Assembly (NCBI GenBank): GCA_964504335.1
Contig: CAZDET010000002.1
Location: 122,662 to 186,661 of the forward strand
Length of the DNA: 64,000 bases
From: CAZDET01 sp964504335
Lineage (GTDB): Bacteria > Bacteroidota > Bacteroidia > Chitinophagales > Saprospiraceae
Direction: 5' to 3'
Below, in pieces: positions 16,144-24,533 of the stretch. The notes under the pieces are model-generated. The model was given only the letters and a program-made list of their open reading frames with translations, had not been told where the DNA came from and searched no databases. The position numbers and the translations under genes were made by a program. The first letter of the stretch is position 1; every line of letters starts with the position of its first letter.

Positions 16144-18537
16144 ATGGAAGTAATAAAAAGATCCGGACGGCGCGAGCCCGTCTCCTTCGATAAGATCACG
16201 GCCCGCATTAAGAAGCTGCGTTATGGCCTCGACGAAGATTACGTCGATCATATAGAGATTGCCAAAAAGGTTATTCAAGGGCTTTACGACGGTGTTTCTA
16301 CTACTGAGCTGGACAACCTGGCGGCGGAAACGGCGGCCAGCATGTCGACCGTCCATCCCGATTACGCCAAACTGGCGGCACGGATTGCCGTAAGCAACCT
16401 TCACAAGAATACGAAGAAGTCCTTCAGCGCCACGATGAAGGCCCTACACCAGTATCTCGACCCAAAGACGGACGAACCGGCGGGCTTGATTGGAGATGAG
16501 ACCTTCGAGATTATCTGGAAAAACCGCAACCGGCTCGATTCGGCCATCATCTACGATCGCGATTTCGATTTCGACTTTTTCGGCTTCAAGACCCTGGAGC
16601 GCTCGTACTTGCTCCGGATGAACGGTCAGGTAGTGGAACGGCCTCAGCAGATGTTGATGCGCGTGGCGGTCGGCATTCACGGTGAGGATATTGAATCGGC
16701 TATTGAGACCTACCAACTCATGTCCGAAAAGTGGTTCATTCACGCCACTCCTACCCTATTCAACGCGGGCACGCCGAAGCCACAGCTCAGCAGCTGCTTC
16801 CTGCTCAGCATGACGGAGGACAGCATTTCCGGCATCTTCGAAACGCTATCGCGCTGCGCGCGCATCTCCCAATCGGCCGGCGGTATCGGGTTGAGCATCC
16901 ACAACATCCGTGCTACAGGCAGCTACATCAAAGGAACGGGCGGCACTTCCAACGGTATCATCCCGATGTTGCGGGTATACAACGATACGGCACGCTACGT
17001 CGATCAGGGAGGTGGCAAGCGCAAAGGCGCCTTTGCCGTTTATCTGGAGCCCTGGCACGCCGATATCTTCGAATTCCTTGACCTCAAGAAAAACCACGGA
17101 AAAGAAGAATTGCGCGCCCGCGACCTGTTCTACGCCCTGTGGGTGCCCGACCTGTTCATGCAGCGCGTGAAAGAAGACGGTCAGTGGGCCTTATTCGACC
17201 CCAACGAAGCACCGGGGTTATTCGACGTACACAGCGGGGAGTTTGAGGCGTTGTACCACAAATACGAGTCGGAGGGCCGGGCGCGCAAAGTTGTCAAGGC
17301 GCAGGACCTCTGGTTTGCAATCCTGGAAAGCCAAATCGAGACGGGTACGCCCTACATGCTGTACAAAGATGCTGCCAACCGCAAGAGCAACCAGCAAAAC
17401 CTCGGCACGATCCGGTCGAGCAACCTCTGTACGGAAATCATTGAATACACGGCACCCGATGAGGTAGCCGTCTGTAACCTGGGCAGCCTGGCGCTGAGTA
17501 AATTCGTGCGCGAAGACCGGACGTACGATTTCGATAAGCTCTTCGAAATCACCCGAGTACTCACCCGCAACCTCAACAAGGTTATCGATATCAACTACTA
17601 CCCCATCCCCGAGGCCCGCAATAGCAACATGCGCCACCGCCCAATCGGCATTGGGGTACAGGGCCTGGCTGATGCCTTTATCCAGATGCGTTATCCGTTC
17701 GACAGCCCCGAGGCCCGCCAATTGAATAAGGATATTTTCGAAACGATTTACTTCGCTGCCTTGACCGAGAGTGTGGAGCAGGCGAAAAACGACGGCACTT
17801 ACGAGTCCTTTCCCGGTTCGCCGGCCAGTGAGGGCAAGCTACAGTTCGACTTCTGGGGAGTCACCCCGAGTGATCGCTGGAACTGGGCCGGTTTAAAGAA
17901 GCAGATCAAGAAACACGGCCTACGCAACAGCCTCTTGGTAGCCCCCATGCCTACCGCCTCCACCAGCCAGATACTCGGCAACAACGAATGCTTCGAGCCC
18001 TACACCAGCAATCTGTTTACGCGGCGCACCCTTTCCGGTGAATTCATCGTGGTGAACAAACACTTATTACACGACCTCATCGGACTGGGCCTGTGGGACG
18101 AGCAAATGAAGAACCGCCTGATGGCGGCCAACGGTTCTGTACAGGACTTCGAAGAGATTCCCGATCACATCAAAGAACTGTACAAGACCATCTGGGAAAT
18201 CAGCCAGCGCGTCATTATCGATATGGCCGCCGACCGGGGGGCATACATTTGCCAGAGCCAGAGCATGAATCTCTTCGTGCAGGACGCCAACTACAGCAAG
18301 CTCAGCTCCATGCACTTCTACGCCTGGCAAAAAGGACTGAAAACGGGCATGTACTATCTGCGTAGCCAGGCTGCCCGCGATGCTATCAAGTTTACCGTCG
18401 ATCAAAGCGCCTTAAAGCGCAAAAAGGTGGCCGCTACCGATGCCGAAACGACCACCCAGACTACCTCTGCACCGGAGGAAGCAGCCGGGCAGGCCTGTAA
18501 TCTGGATGATCCGGATTGCATCATGTGCAGCGGATAA
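16144..18537 (+). CDS. nrdA: ribonucleoside-diphosphate reductase, alpha subunit
   Basis: 797-residue catalytic subunit. Residues 1-95 are an ATP-cone (starts EVIKRSGRREPVSFDKI), so activity should be controlled by ATP/dATP. Active-site features: SSCFLLSM, SNLCTEI with the thiyl-radical Cys, VAVCNLGSLAL with the partner Cys, GMYYLRSQAA with the Tyr-Tyr radical-transfer pair, and the C-terminal redox pair in DPDCIMCSG plus an additional Cys in QACNLDD. Complete and of normal length. A strong terminator follows at 18582. The ATP-cone suggests classical overall allosteric regulation in addition to transcriptional control. Confidence 0.96.
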   Translation: MEVIKRSGRREPVSFDKITARIKKLRYGLDEDYVDHIEIAKKVIQGLYDGVSTTELDNLAAETAASMSTVHPDYAKLAARIAVSNLHKNTKKSFSATMKALHQYLDPKTDEPAGLIGDETFEIIWKNRNRLDSAIIYDRDFDFDFFGFKTLERSYLLRMNGQVVERPQQMLMRVAVGIHGEDIESAIETYQLMSEKWFIHATPTLFNAGTPKPQLSSCFLLSMTEDSISGIFETLSRCARISQSAGGIGLSIHNIRATGSYIKGTGGTSNGIIPMLRVYNDTARYVDQGGGKRKGAFAVYLEPWHADIFEFLDLKKNHGKEELRARDLFYALWVPDLFMQRVKEDGQWALFDPNEAPGLFDVHSGEFEALYHKYESEGRARKVVKAQDLWFAILESQIETGTPYMLYKDAANRKSNQQNLGTIRSSNLCTEIIEYTAPDEVAVCNLGSLALSKFVREDRTYDFDKLFEITRVLTRNLNKVIDINYYPIPEARNSNMRHRPIGIGVQGLADAFIQMRYPFDSPEARQLNKDIFETIYFAALTESVEQAKNDGTYESFPGSPASEGKLQFDFWGVTPSDRWNWAGLKKQIKKHGLRNSLLVAPMPTASTSQILGNNECFEPYTSNLFTRRTLSGEFIVVNKHLLHDLIGLGLWDEQMKNRLMAANGSVQDFEEIPDHIKELYKTIWEISQRVIIDMAADRGAYICQSQSMNLFVQDANYSKLSSMHFYAWQKGLKTGMYYLRSQAARDAIKFTVDQSALKRKKVAATDAETTTQTTSAPEEAAGQACNLDDPDCIMCSG

Positions 18538-18581
18538 AATTCGCCTTACTCTGTTATCTGTAACCTACTGATACCAATTGA

Positions 18582-18613
18582 GGGGGTGCGGCCTTGGCCC
18601 ACCTCCTTTTTTT
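18582..18613 (+). terminator. rho-independent terminator of nrdBA
   Basis: GGGGGTG 18582-18588 pairs with CACCTCC 18600-18606 (one G-T pair), followed by seven Ts at 18607-18613. Lies 45 bases after the nrdA stop. The rest of the gap to 18885 has no credible gene. Confidence 0.8.
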
Positions 18614-18638
18614 AGTAGCTGCTTCGGCAAAACTTTTG

Positions 18639-18646
18639 TATATTTG
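18639..18646 (+). promoter_or_regulatory. possible promoter -7 element with no gene downstream
   Basis: TATATTTG at 18639-18646 matches TAnnTTTG directly after the nrd terminator. The -33 side is poor and no rightward gene follows until 20466, so this may be chance or may drive a short non-coding RNA running antisense to the end of the NAD(P)HX gene. Confidence 0.25.
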
Positions 18647-18885
18647 GATAGGTTGAACAGCACTTCTCTTATCCCACTTACCTACACACTCGAAAACAGC
18701 ACCCGCCGATTTACTCGTTTTTCAACGCCCAGAAAAAGCTACATCACCGGGTCGACTCGGGGTTAATGCCCGAAAGTCATCCCATTTTCTGGCGAATTAC
18801 TGGCATTGCTGTATTTCGCACGCGATTGGCCCTAGGAGTTGGGCCTGGTATGTAGCCTAATTTTGTTAGTCGTGCTATTGACTAA

Positions 18886-20391
18886 TCAGGATTTTAATTG
18901 GCGGAAGGCACGCCCTAAATACCGGATCACATCTTCGGCGAGCAAACACTCCTGTTCCAGCTCTTCGGCAGCCAGATCGCCTGCCAATCCATGTAGATAC
19001 ACTCCTAACTGGGCTGCGGTAAGCGAATCGTACCCCTGAGCCAGCAGTCCGGTAAGGATACCCGTCAGTACATCCCCCGTACCGGCGGTACCCATTCCCG
19101 GATTACCCGTGGTGTTGAAAAACAACCGGCCGTCGGGAGCAGCGATGCTTGTGGCACCGGTCTTTAGCACGATAACCAATCTACGCTCCTGCGCTTCGGC
19201 ACGCTGTAGCTCGAGCCGCGCCACATCATCCGTGCTTGGCCCGAAGAGGCGTTCGAATTCCTTGGGATGGGGAGTTAGGATACTTCCTTCAGGTACATGC
19301 GCCCACAAATGTGGGTGATACGCCATTAGATTGAGCGCATCCGCATCCATAACCAGTGGCCTTTTGCTCGCTTTCAGTAGTGCCTCCAGCGCACTGCAGG
19401 TCAGTGAATCCGTGCCGAGTCCGGGCCCTACCCCAATGGCCTGATAGGAGTCGACCGGCCCCATTTCCGAAAACACGAATTGGTGGTCATCTACCTGTAC
19501 CATTGCCTCGGGGAAGGCAATTTGTAAAATTTCGTAGCCACAACGCGGGGCGTGGACCGTCACCAATCCCGCTCCCGCCCGGAGGGCTGCCCGGCTGCAA
19601 AGAATAGAGGCGCCCATTTTTCCGTAGCTTCCCGCTACGATCAGTGCATGTCCGAAGGTGCCTTTGTGATCGAATCGCCCCCGTCGGCGCAGCTGTCTCT
19701 GCAGAGTGGAAGTTTCCAGAACGTAGTAATTGGTTTTTGCTGCGGCAATGCCCTCCTCCGATAGCCCGATGGAACGCACTGCCCACTCGCCAACGGCCTC
19801 CCCGTTTGCGGGCAGGAAGAAAGCCAGCTTCGGCAGTTGAAAGCTGAGGGTGCGATGCGCCTGAAAAGCCGGTCCCTCAGCAGGAAGGTCGGCAAACAAC
19901 CCCGATGGCAGATCGATTGCAACCCGCTCTACCGGTTGGGTATTCAGATAAACCAGTAGTTCTGCCCAGTACCCCTCTACCGGACGGCTCAGACCCGAAC
20001 CAAACAGCGCATCTACCACAATGCTATCCGGTTCTAACGGCGGAAACGCTCCACCGCTTTCGACCAATCCAATTGGAATCACGCGCTTCTCGCGCAGGCG
20101 GGCGAGGTTCGTGGCATTGTCCGGGCTGCGCGAATCGCCGACGGCACAGAGATACACCCGCACGCGATAGGTGTGCTCGTGTAACAGGCGCGCCACTGCC
20201 AGTCCATCTCCGCCGTTATTTCCCGTTCCGCAAAAAAAGACTACCATCCGATCAAGGTCGCGATAATGCATCCGAAACCAATCTACGAATGCGTTGGACG
20301 CCCGTTCCATTAAATCGATGGAAGCGATCGGTTCGTGGGTGATGGTATACTGATCGAGTTCGCGGGTCTGTTGGGCGGAGAGAATTTTCAT
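18886..20391 (-). CDS. nnr: bifunctional NAD(P)H-hydrate epimerase / ADP-dependent NAD(P)H-hydrate dehydratase
   Basis: Repairs NADH and NADPH damaged by hydration. 501 residues from ATG 20391; an earlier in-frame ATG at 20490 adds 33 unrelated residues and would overlap the divergent gene. The N-terminal epimerase (about 1-215) has FFCGTGNNGGDGLAVARLL and VVDALFGSGLSR. The C-terminal ribokinase-like dehydratase (about 220-501) has HKGTFGHALIVAGSYGKMGA, GVGPGLGTD, TPHPKEF and NTTGNPGMGTAGTGDVLTG. Both active sites look complete. It shares a 74-base gap with the divergent CoA-transferase gene. Confidence 0.95.
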   Translation of the reverse strand: MKILSAQQTRELDQYTITHEPIASIDLMERASNAFVDWFRMHYRDLDRMVVFFCGTGNNGGDGLAVARLLHEHTYRVRVYLCAVGDSRSPDNATNLARLREKRVIPIGLVESGGAFPPLEPDSIVVDALFGSGLSRPVEGYWAELLVYLNTQPVERVAIDLPSGLFADLPAEGPAFQAHRTLSFQLPKLAFFLPANGEAVGEWAVRSIGLSEEGIAAAKTNYYVLETSTLQRQLRRRGRFDHKGTFGHALIVAGSYGKMGASILCSRAALRAGAGLVTVHAPRCGYEILQIAFPEAMVQVDDHQFVFSEMGPVDSYQAIGVGPGLGTDSLTCSALEALLKASKRPLVMDADALNLMAYHPHLWAHVPEGSILTPHPKEFERLFGPSTDDVARLELQRAEAQERRLVIVLKTGATSIAAPDGRLFFNTTGNPGMGTAGTGDVLTGILTGLLAQGYDSLTAAQLGVYLHGLAGDLAAEELEQECLLAEDVIRYLGRAFRQLKS

Positions 20392-20465
20392 AAGAAACGT
20401 TGAGGCGGTTAAGCGGTTATTTAACCAAGCAAGTAGTTGCCTAAATAAACGAATAAACGCCAACG

Positions 20466-21557
20466 ATGACCATACCATCCATCTCTTCACTCAAGATCGT
20501 CGAGCTCGCCAGTGTGCTGGCAGGACCTGCCGTCGGACAGTTTTTTTCCGAATTAGGTGCCGAAGTCATCAAAATTGAAAATAAGACCACCGGCGGAGAC
20601 GTCACCCGGCGCTGGAAAGGTCCGACCGAGGCACCGGAAGCACCGGATTCGGCCTATTACCATTCGGTCAATTACGGAAAAGAAGTCTACTTCCTCGATT
20701 TGCGCCAGGAAGCAGATCGTGCCTGCGCGGAAGCATGGATCGCCAAGGCGGATGTAGTCATTAGTAATTTCAAGCCCGCTAGTGCGCGCCGCCTGGAAAT
20801 GGACTACGAGCGACTCTCGGCTCTTAACCCCCGGGTAATCTACGCCGAGTTATATGCCTTCAGCCCTGAGAGTACTCGTCCGGCCTTCGACGTGGTATTG
20901 CAGGCCGAGACCGGCTTTCTCCACCTAACCGGCGAACCGGACGGTCCGCCCAGTAAATTGCCGGTTGCGCTCATCGATCTGTTGGCGGCGCACCAATTAA
21001 AAGAAGCTATCCTTATAGCACTGCTCGAACGAGAGCGCACCAACCTTGGAGGGCGTGTAAGTACCAGCCTCTATGCATCGGCCCTGGCCAGCCTGGCCAA
21101 CCAGGCCACCAACTGGCTGATTGCCGGACAACCGCCCCGCCGTATGGGCAGCCGACATCCAAACATCGCTCCCTATGGGGATATATTCCAAACGGCAGAT
21201 GATTATCAAATTGTTCTGGCAATCGGAACGGAAGCACAATTCGGAGCCTTATTAGCGCTATTGCAAATTCCTGCTCAGGAACGCTTCGCCACTAATGCCG
21301 GCAGAGTACGGCACCGCGAAGCCCTCATCGAGTGGCTGCAACCGGCAATCGCTCGTTGGAAACGAGATGAACTATTGAAAAACGCCACCGACCAAGGTAT
21401 ACCAGTAGGGGCAATTCGCCCGGTTGAGGAAGTGCTGGAAGCCCCGGCGAACCAACCACTACTCCTGGAGCAAGAGGTGAAAGGAAGAACTATCCGCAGC
21501 GTGCGAACCGCAGTATTTAATTACGAACCAATGGAGGATAGTAGTTCGGTGACCTGA
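20466..21557 (+). CDS. CoA transferase family III (CaiB/BaiF)
   Basis: 363 residues. Family III transferases move CoA between carboxylic acids through a mixed anhydride on an Asp. Signatures: VLAGPAVGQFFSELGAEVIKIEN at the start, VISNFKPASARRLEMDYERL, and AFDVVLQAETGF, whose Asp is the catalytic residue. A conserved GxxxxxIAPYG-like segment follows (MGSRHPNIAPYGDIF). The typical length is 380-430, so it is slightly short but has all key parts. Substrate unknown; frc and racemase types cannot be separated here. Followed by CACACTTCAAACC-like spacer words. Confidence 0.88.
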   Translation: MTIPSISSLKIVELASVLAGPAVGQFFSELGAEVIKIENKTTGGDVTRRWKGPTEAPEAPDSAYYHSVNYGKEVYFLDLRQEADRACAEAWIAKADVVISNFKPASARRLEMDYERLSALNPRVIYAELYAFSPESTRPAFDVVLQAETGFLHLTGEPDGPPSKLPVALIDLLAAHQLKEAILIALLERERTNLGGRVSTSLYASALASLANQATNWLIAGQPPRRMGSRHPNIAPYGDIFQTADDYQIVLAIGTEAQFGALLALLQIPAQERFATNAGRVRHREALIEWLQPAIARWKRDELLKNATDQGIPVGAIRPVEEVLEAPANQPLLLEQEVKGRTIRSVRTAVFNYEPMEDSSSVT

Positions 21558-21601
21558 AGTACACACTTCAAACCACCAAACTCCACACGGTAAACTGCTA
21601 T

Positions 21602-22237
21602 TTATCGATTCGGCTGTGGCGTGGTGCGCAAGTAGGGTTTCACACGGGTGTGGCCCTTCGGAAACTTCTCTGGAATATCATCATCACTGATCGATGGGCT
21701 GATCACGACGTCTTCTCCGTCCTTCCAGTCGACGGGGGTTGCTACGCTGTAGTTATCCGTCAACTGCAACGAGTCGAGCACCCGCAGGATTTCCTGGAAA
21801 TTCCGACCGGTGCTGGGCGGATAGGTCATTGTCAGGCGCACCTTTTTATTCGGGTCCAGAATGAAAACGGTGCGAACGGTGAACTTGTCGTCGGCCTTTG
21901 GGTGGATCATGTCGTAAGCCGTGGCGACGCTGCGGTCTTCGTCGGCAATGATCGGGAAGTTCATCTCGACTTGCTGGGTTTCCTCGATGTCTTTCACCCA
22001 TTCATTGTGATCCTTGAGTGGGTCGACACTCAAAGCAATCACTTTTGTATTGCGCTTGGCGAATTCTTCCTTGAGAGCTGCCGTACGGCCGAGTTCGGTG
22101 GTACAAACGGGTGTAAAATCAGCAGGATGGGAGTACAGGACCACCCAGTTATCGCCGGCCCAATTGTGAAAATCGATTTCTCCTTCGGTGGTAGTAGCTT
22201 TGAAATTGGGAGCAACGTCTCCTAGTCGAAGTGGCAT
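21602..22237 (-). CDS. 1-Cys peroxiredoxin (Prx6 type)
   Basis: Reduces hydrogen peroxide and organic peroxides in the cytoplasm. 211 residues. The peroxidatic Cys lies in HPADFTPVCTTELGR, and the PVCTTE form marks the Prx6/AhpC-like group. The extended C-terminal arm (DNYSVATPVDWKDGEDVVI, ending KPYLRT) is typical of that group, and no resolving Cys is present. Stands alone, with DUF1203 upstream on the same strand. No OxyR or PerR site is recognised. Confidence 0.93.
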   Translation of the reverse strand: MPLRLGDVAPNFKATTTEGEIDFHNWAGDNWVVLYSHPADFTPVCTTELGRTAALKEEFAKRNTKVIALSVDPLKDHNEWVKDIEETQQVEMNFPIIADEDRSVATAYDMIHPKADDKFTVRTVFILDPNKKVRLTMTYPPSTGRNFQEILRVLDSLQLTDNYSVATPVDWKDGEDVVISPSISDDDIPEKFPKGHTRVKPYLRTTPQPNR

Positions 22238-22334
22238 AGGTTCTCTGATTTTTAGTGAATGGTAGTCTACTGTCAGTAACCATGTAAGCGAGAAAATGGA
22301 TGTCCGGGAGCAGCATTTTGATAAAAATCACCTT

Positions 22335-22808
22335 TCAGTCAGCCCGATTGACTTGGCAATTATAGCAACCTGGCCCGGCATTATGCACGTGGATATACTG
22401 GATAATTGAATTGGCAAAGAAGTCTTTAATTGCGGTTTCCAATTCGGTTCCGGGAGTGATCATCGCACCGACCATTAGGCCGTTTTCATCGTAGGCCCGC
22501 AACGAAAGCAACCGATGCCGGAGCATAACCGGTATTTCATTTAGTCCATAATTTGCCGTACGGGCGTACTTGCGCACGTATATCGGTCCGGAGGAACGGT
22601 AGGGCGAATCCACTGCGTGGTGTTCGTAGGGAAGCAGTAGCACTTCCTCTCCAATCTCGGCGTCTTCCAGGCTGACGCGGCAGGGGTATCCAGGATGGGC
22701 ATCGACGATCATTTTCCGGATACCTAACTGAGCTAGCTGAGCTTCATCGAGCTCAAAAAGGGGAACAAAATGGTGATCAGACAGTGCGGTAAGTTGAAAC
22801 GCAGGCAT
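22335..22808 (-). CDS. DUF1203 family protein
   Basis: 157 residues matching the DUF1203 pattern: YPCRVSLEDAEIGEEVLLLPYEH, SPYRSSGPIYVRK, LLSLRAYDENGLMVGA and YIHVHNAGPGCYNCQVNRA. Function unknown; the conserved Cys, His and Tyr residues suggest a small enzyme or ligand-binding fold. No signal peptide. The 97-base gap to the peroxiredoxin gene contains no terminator-like stem, so co-transcription is possible. Its upstream side (22809-23297) is non-coding and holds repeat copy B. Confidence 0.85.
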   Translation of the reverse strand: MPAFQLTALSDHHFVPLFELDEAQLAQLGIRKMIVDAHPGYPCRVSLEDAEIGEEVLLLPYEHHAVDSPYRSSGPIYVRKYARTANYGLNEIPVMLRHRLLSLRAYDENGLMVGAMITPGTELETAIKDFFANSIIQYIHVHNAGPGCYNCQVNRAD

Positions 22809-23014
22809 GGGCTTTTACTTTTGGTACATTAATTAGCTGCATGCTGTACAAAGGTCAGCCCTGGCGGGTGCGTTTTCAATCTGAATCTTGCGGAATTAAC
22901 TGGAAATAGAGCAAGCATTACTACCGGAAGGCAATTAGTATGGTGAAGTCTGAATGCTGTTTGGGCATACCTCTCGATCCCGGTCATCGTCCCGGCTCAG
23001 GGCTCGGCCCGCTG

Positions 23015-23180
23015 CACACCATATGTGGGTGGGAAAAAAATAGCCCGCCCGCCAAACCTGCCTACCTGAAGGGTCGCAGGAAGCTCAGGTGTGCATCGCG
23101 CACACGGCTACCAGCAATGTTATACGGCCGTACTAAAAAATTATATTGGGCACTTGAAATGACGCGCTGCCGGAAGGCAA
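23015..23180. repeat. structured dispersed repeat, copy B (inverted relative to copy A)
   Basis: The reverse complement matches copy A at 12879-13042 along its whole length. Stems on this strand: GTGGGTGGG 23025-23033 with CCCGCCCGC 23044-23052 around an A-rich loop (paired through G-T wobbles when read as RNA from this strand); CCTGC 23057-23061 with GCAGG 23076-23080; GTGTGC 23089-23094 with GCACAC 23100-23105; TGCC 23168-23171 with GGCA 23176-23179. Shared blocks: GGCTACCAGCAATG and ACGGCCG. The C-G pair of copy A in the GYGTGC stem is a T-A pair here, which keeps pairing. The rest of 22809-23297 shows no gene. Confidence 0.75.
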
Positions 23181-23297
23181 CTACTATATAGAGCGGTAGC
23201 TTAAAGTTAAGCAATTACCAGATAGGAATCAAGCTCCTTTCCCCAACTTCCTGAAAACCAACGTGCATGGAATGGCCGTAAGTTGCCCCATTAACCG

Positions 23298-24533
23298 TTA
23301 CCCTCCCTCCCAAAACCGCTTGTATAAATACTGCCCCAGGCTAGTATTCACCCGCCCGCTCATCAGCACCGGTACGAACAGTAACGTGCAGTCGTATGCG
23401 TGTCCTTCACCGGCAATTGTAGGCTCGTAGGTTGCTGGTCCACGTTCGCGGTAGGCGGTTGTATCCGGAAAAATCATAAATCCCCGCCCCGCTTCGAAAA
23501 AGCGTTGATAGACATACAACTGGCGCAGATCATCGGGCTCGGGGCAGCCTTGGGGCAGGATTTTCCATTTGGCATCGGCAATAATCCGGTCTTGATTCCG
23601 CTCGATGTAGATATCCGGTTGCAACCATTGCTTTTGCCAGAAGGGATGCCGTTGCTGAAAGCGCAACCGCACTTGTGGTGGTCGGTGGGTGGCTAGTTGC
23701 CGGCAAAGAAAGCGCTCAAAGACGTGGTGCATATCGAACAACAGCGCCCCGGCGGGTTGACTTCCAAAACGCCCGCTTGCTCCCTGTAACTGTAGGATAA
23801 GCTGGCCCAACCGGACCGCCGGTTGGTAGGTAGACTGCCAATGCTTGGGCAGGTCCGGAGGTTCCGACCACTGGAGTGGTCGCTCGGCAACCGGCCAGTA
23901 AGCTCCCAGCGCCTTACAACGGTCGGCCAGCGCCCGGTCGGTAGCATAGTGTCTGGCGATGCGCAGCGCACTACCCAGGAAATGGTGCAATGGATGTTCG
24001 TAATGATAGGGCCGGATAAACTGCGGTAACTGTAGGTTGCCCCCCGGTGGGCGGCGGTGTTGTCGCGACCAGTCGATAGGCCCCTTCACAGACGTGTGCC
24101 ATTCCAAACTGGGTGATCCGTAGCATTTCTGTCGGCGAGACCAAAGGAGTTCGAGTTGCCGGCAATATTGTCTGATTAGGTAATCGAGGAGTCCTCCGCT
24201 GCGCAGCTCCTGTTGAGCCGGCAAGGGTGGCAGCTCCGGAAGAATTCCCGCCGCTTCCAGCAGCTCGATGAACCGATCCGCCACCAAGGAAGTCGAAACT
24301 CCTGCTTGATCGAGCTTTGGAAGGATTTCCAGGTGCCAGGTTCCCATCTGTACGATACCGACGTATTGGCGAAAGCGCACTGACTGTCCGTCTACCTGCC
24401 AGTAGGAAGCAGCCGTAGCAGCCCGCCACCGAGCCAACCCTTCGATTAAGGTGTGATCGATGCGGTGCCCCTGGTAGTGCTCTCCGACTCGAAGGCGTTG
24501 GTATTCGTACACTTGCAACCGCTTGCCACTCAT
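23298..24533 (-). CDS. mcrC: McrC-like nuclease subunit of a type IV restriction system
   Basis: 411 residues. The N-terminal beta-rich part (about 1-95, with YVGIVQMGTWHLEILPKLD) binds the McrB ring in known systems. The C-terminal half carries a PD-(D/E)xK nuclease core: LQPDIYI ... IIADAKWK, then LRQLYVYQRFF. The start overlaps the mcrB stop (ATGA at 24530-24533), so the pair is translationally coupled. Cuts DNA after McrB has translocated from modified sites. Length and order match other McrC proteins. Confidence 0.9.
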   Translation of the reverse strand: MSGKRLQVYEYQRLRVGEHYQGHRIDHTLIEGLARWRAATAASYWQVDGQSVRFRQYVGIVQMGTWHLEILPKLDQAGVSTSLVADRFIELLEAAGILPELPPLPAQQELRSGGLLDYLIRQYCRQLELLWSRRQKCYGSPSLEWHTSVKGPIDWSRQHRRPPGGNLQLPQFIRPYHYEHPLHHFLGSALRIARHYATDRALADRCKALGAYWPVAERPLQWSEPPDLPKHWQSTYQPAVRLGQLILQLQGASGRFGSQPAGALLFDMHHVFERFLCRQLATHRPPQVRLRFQQRHPFWQKQWLQPDIYIERNQDRIIADAKWKILPQGCPEPDDLRQLYVYQRFFEAGRGFMIFPDTTAYRERGPATYEPTIAGEGHAYDCTLLFVPVLMSGRVNTSLGQYLYKRFWEGG

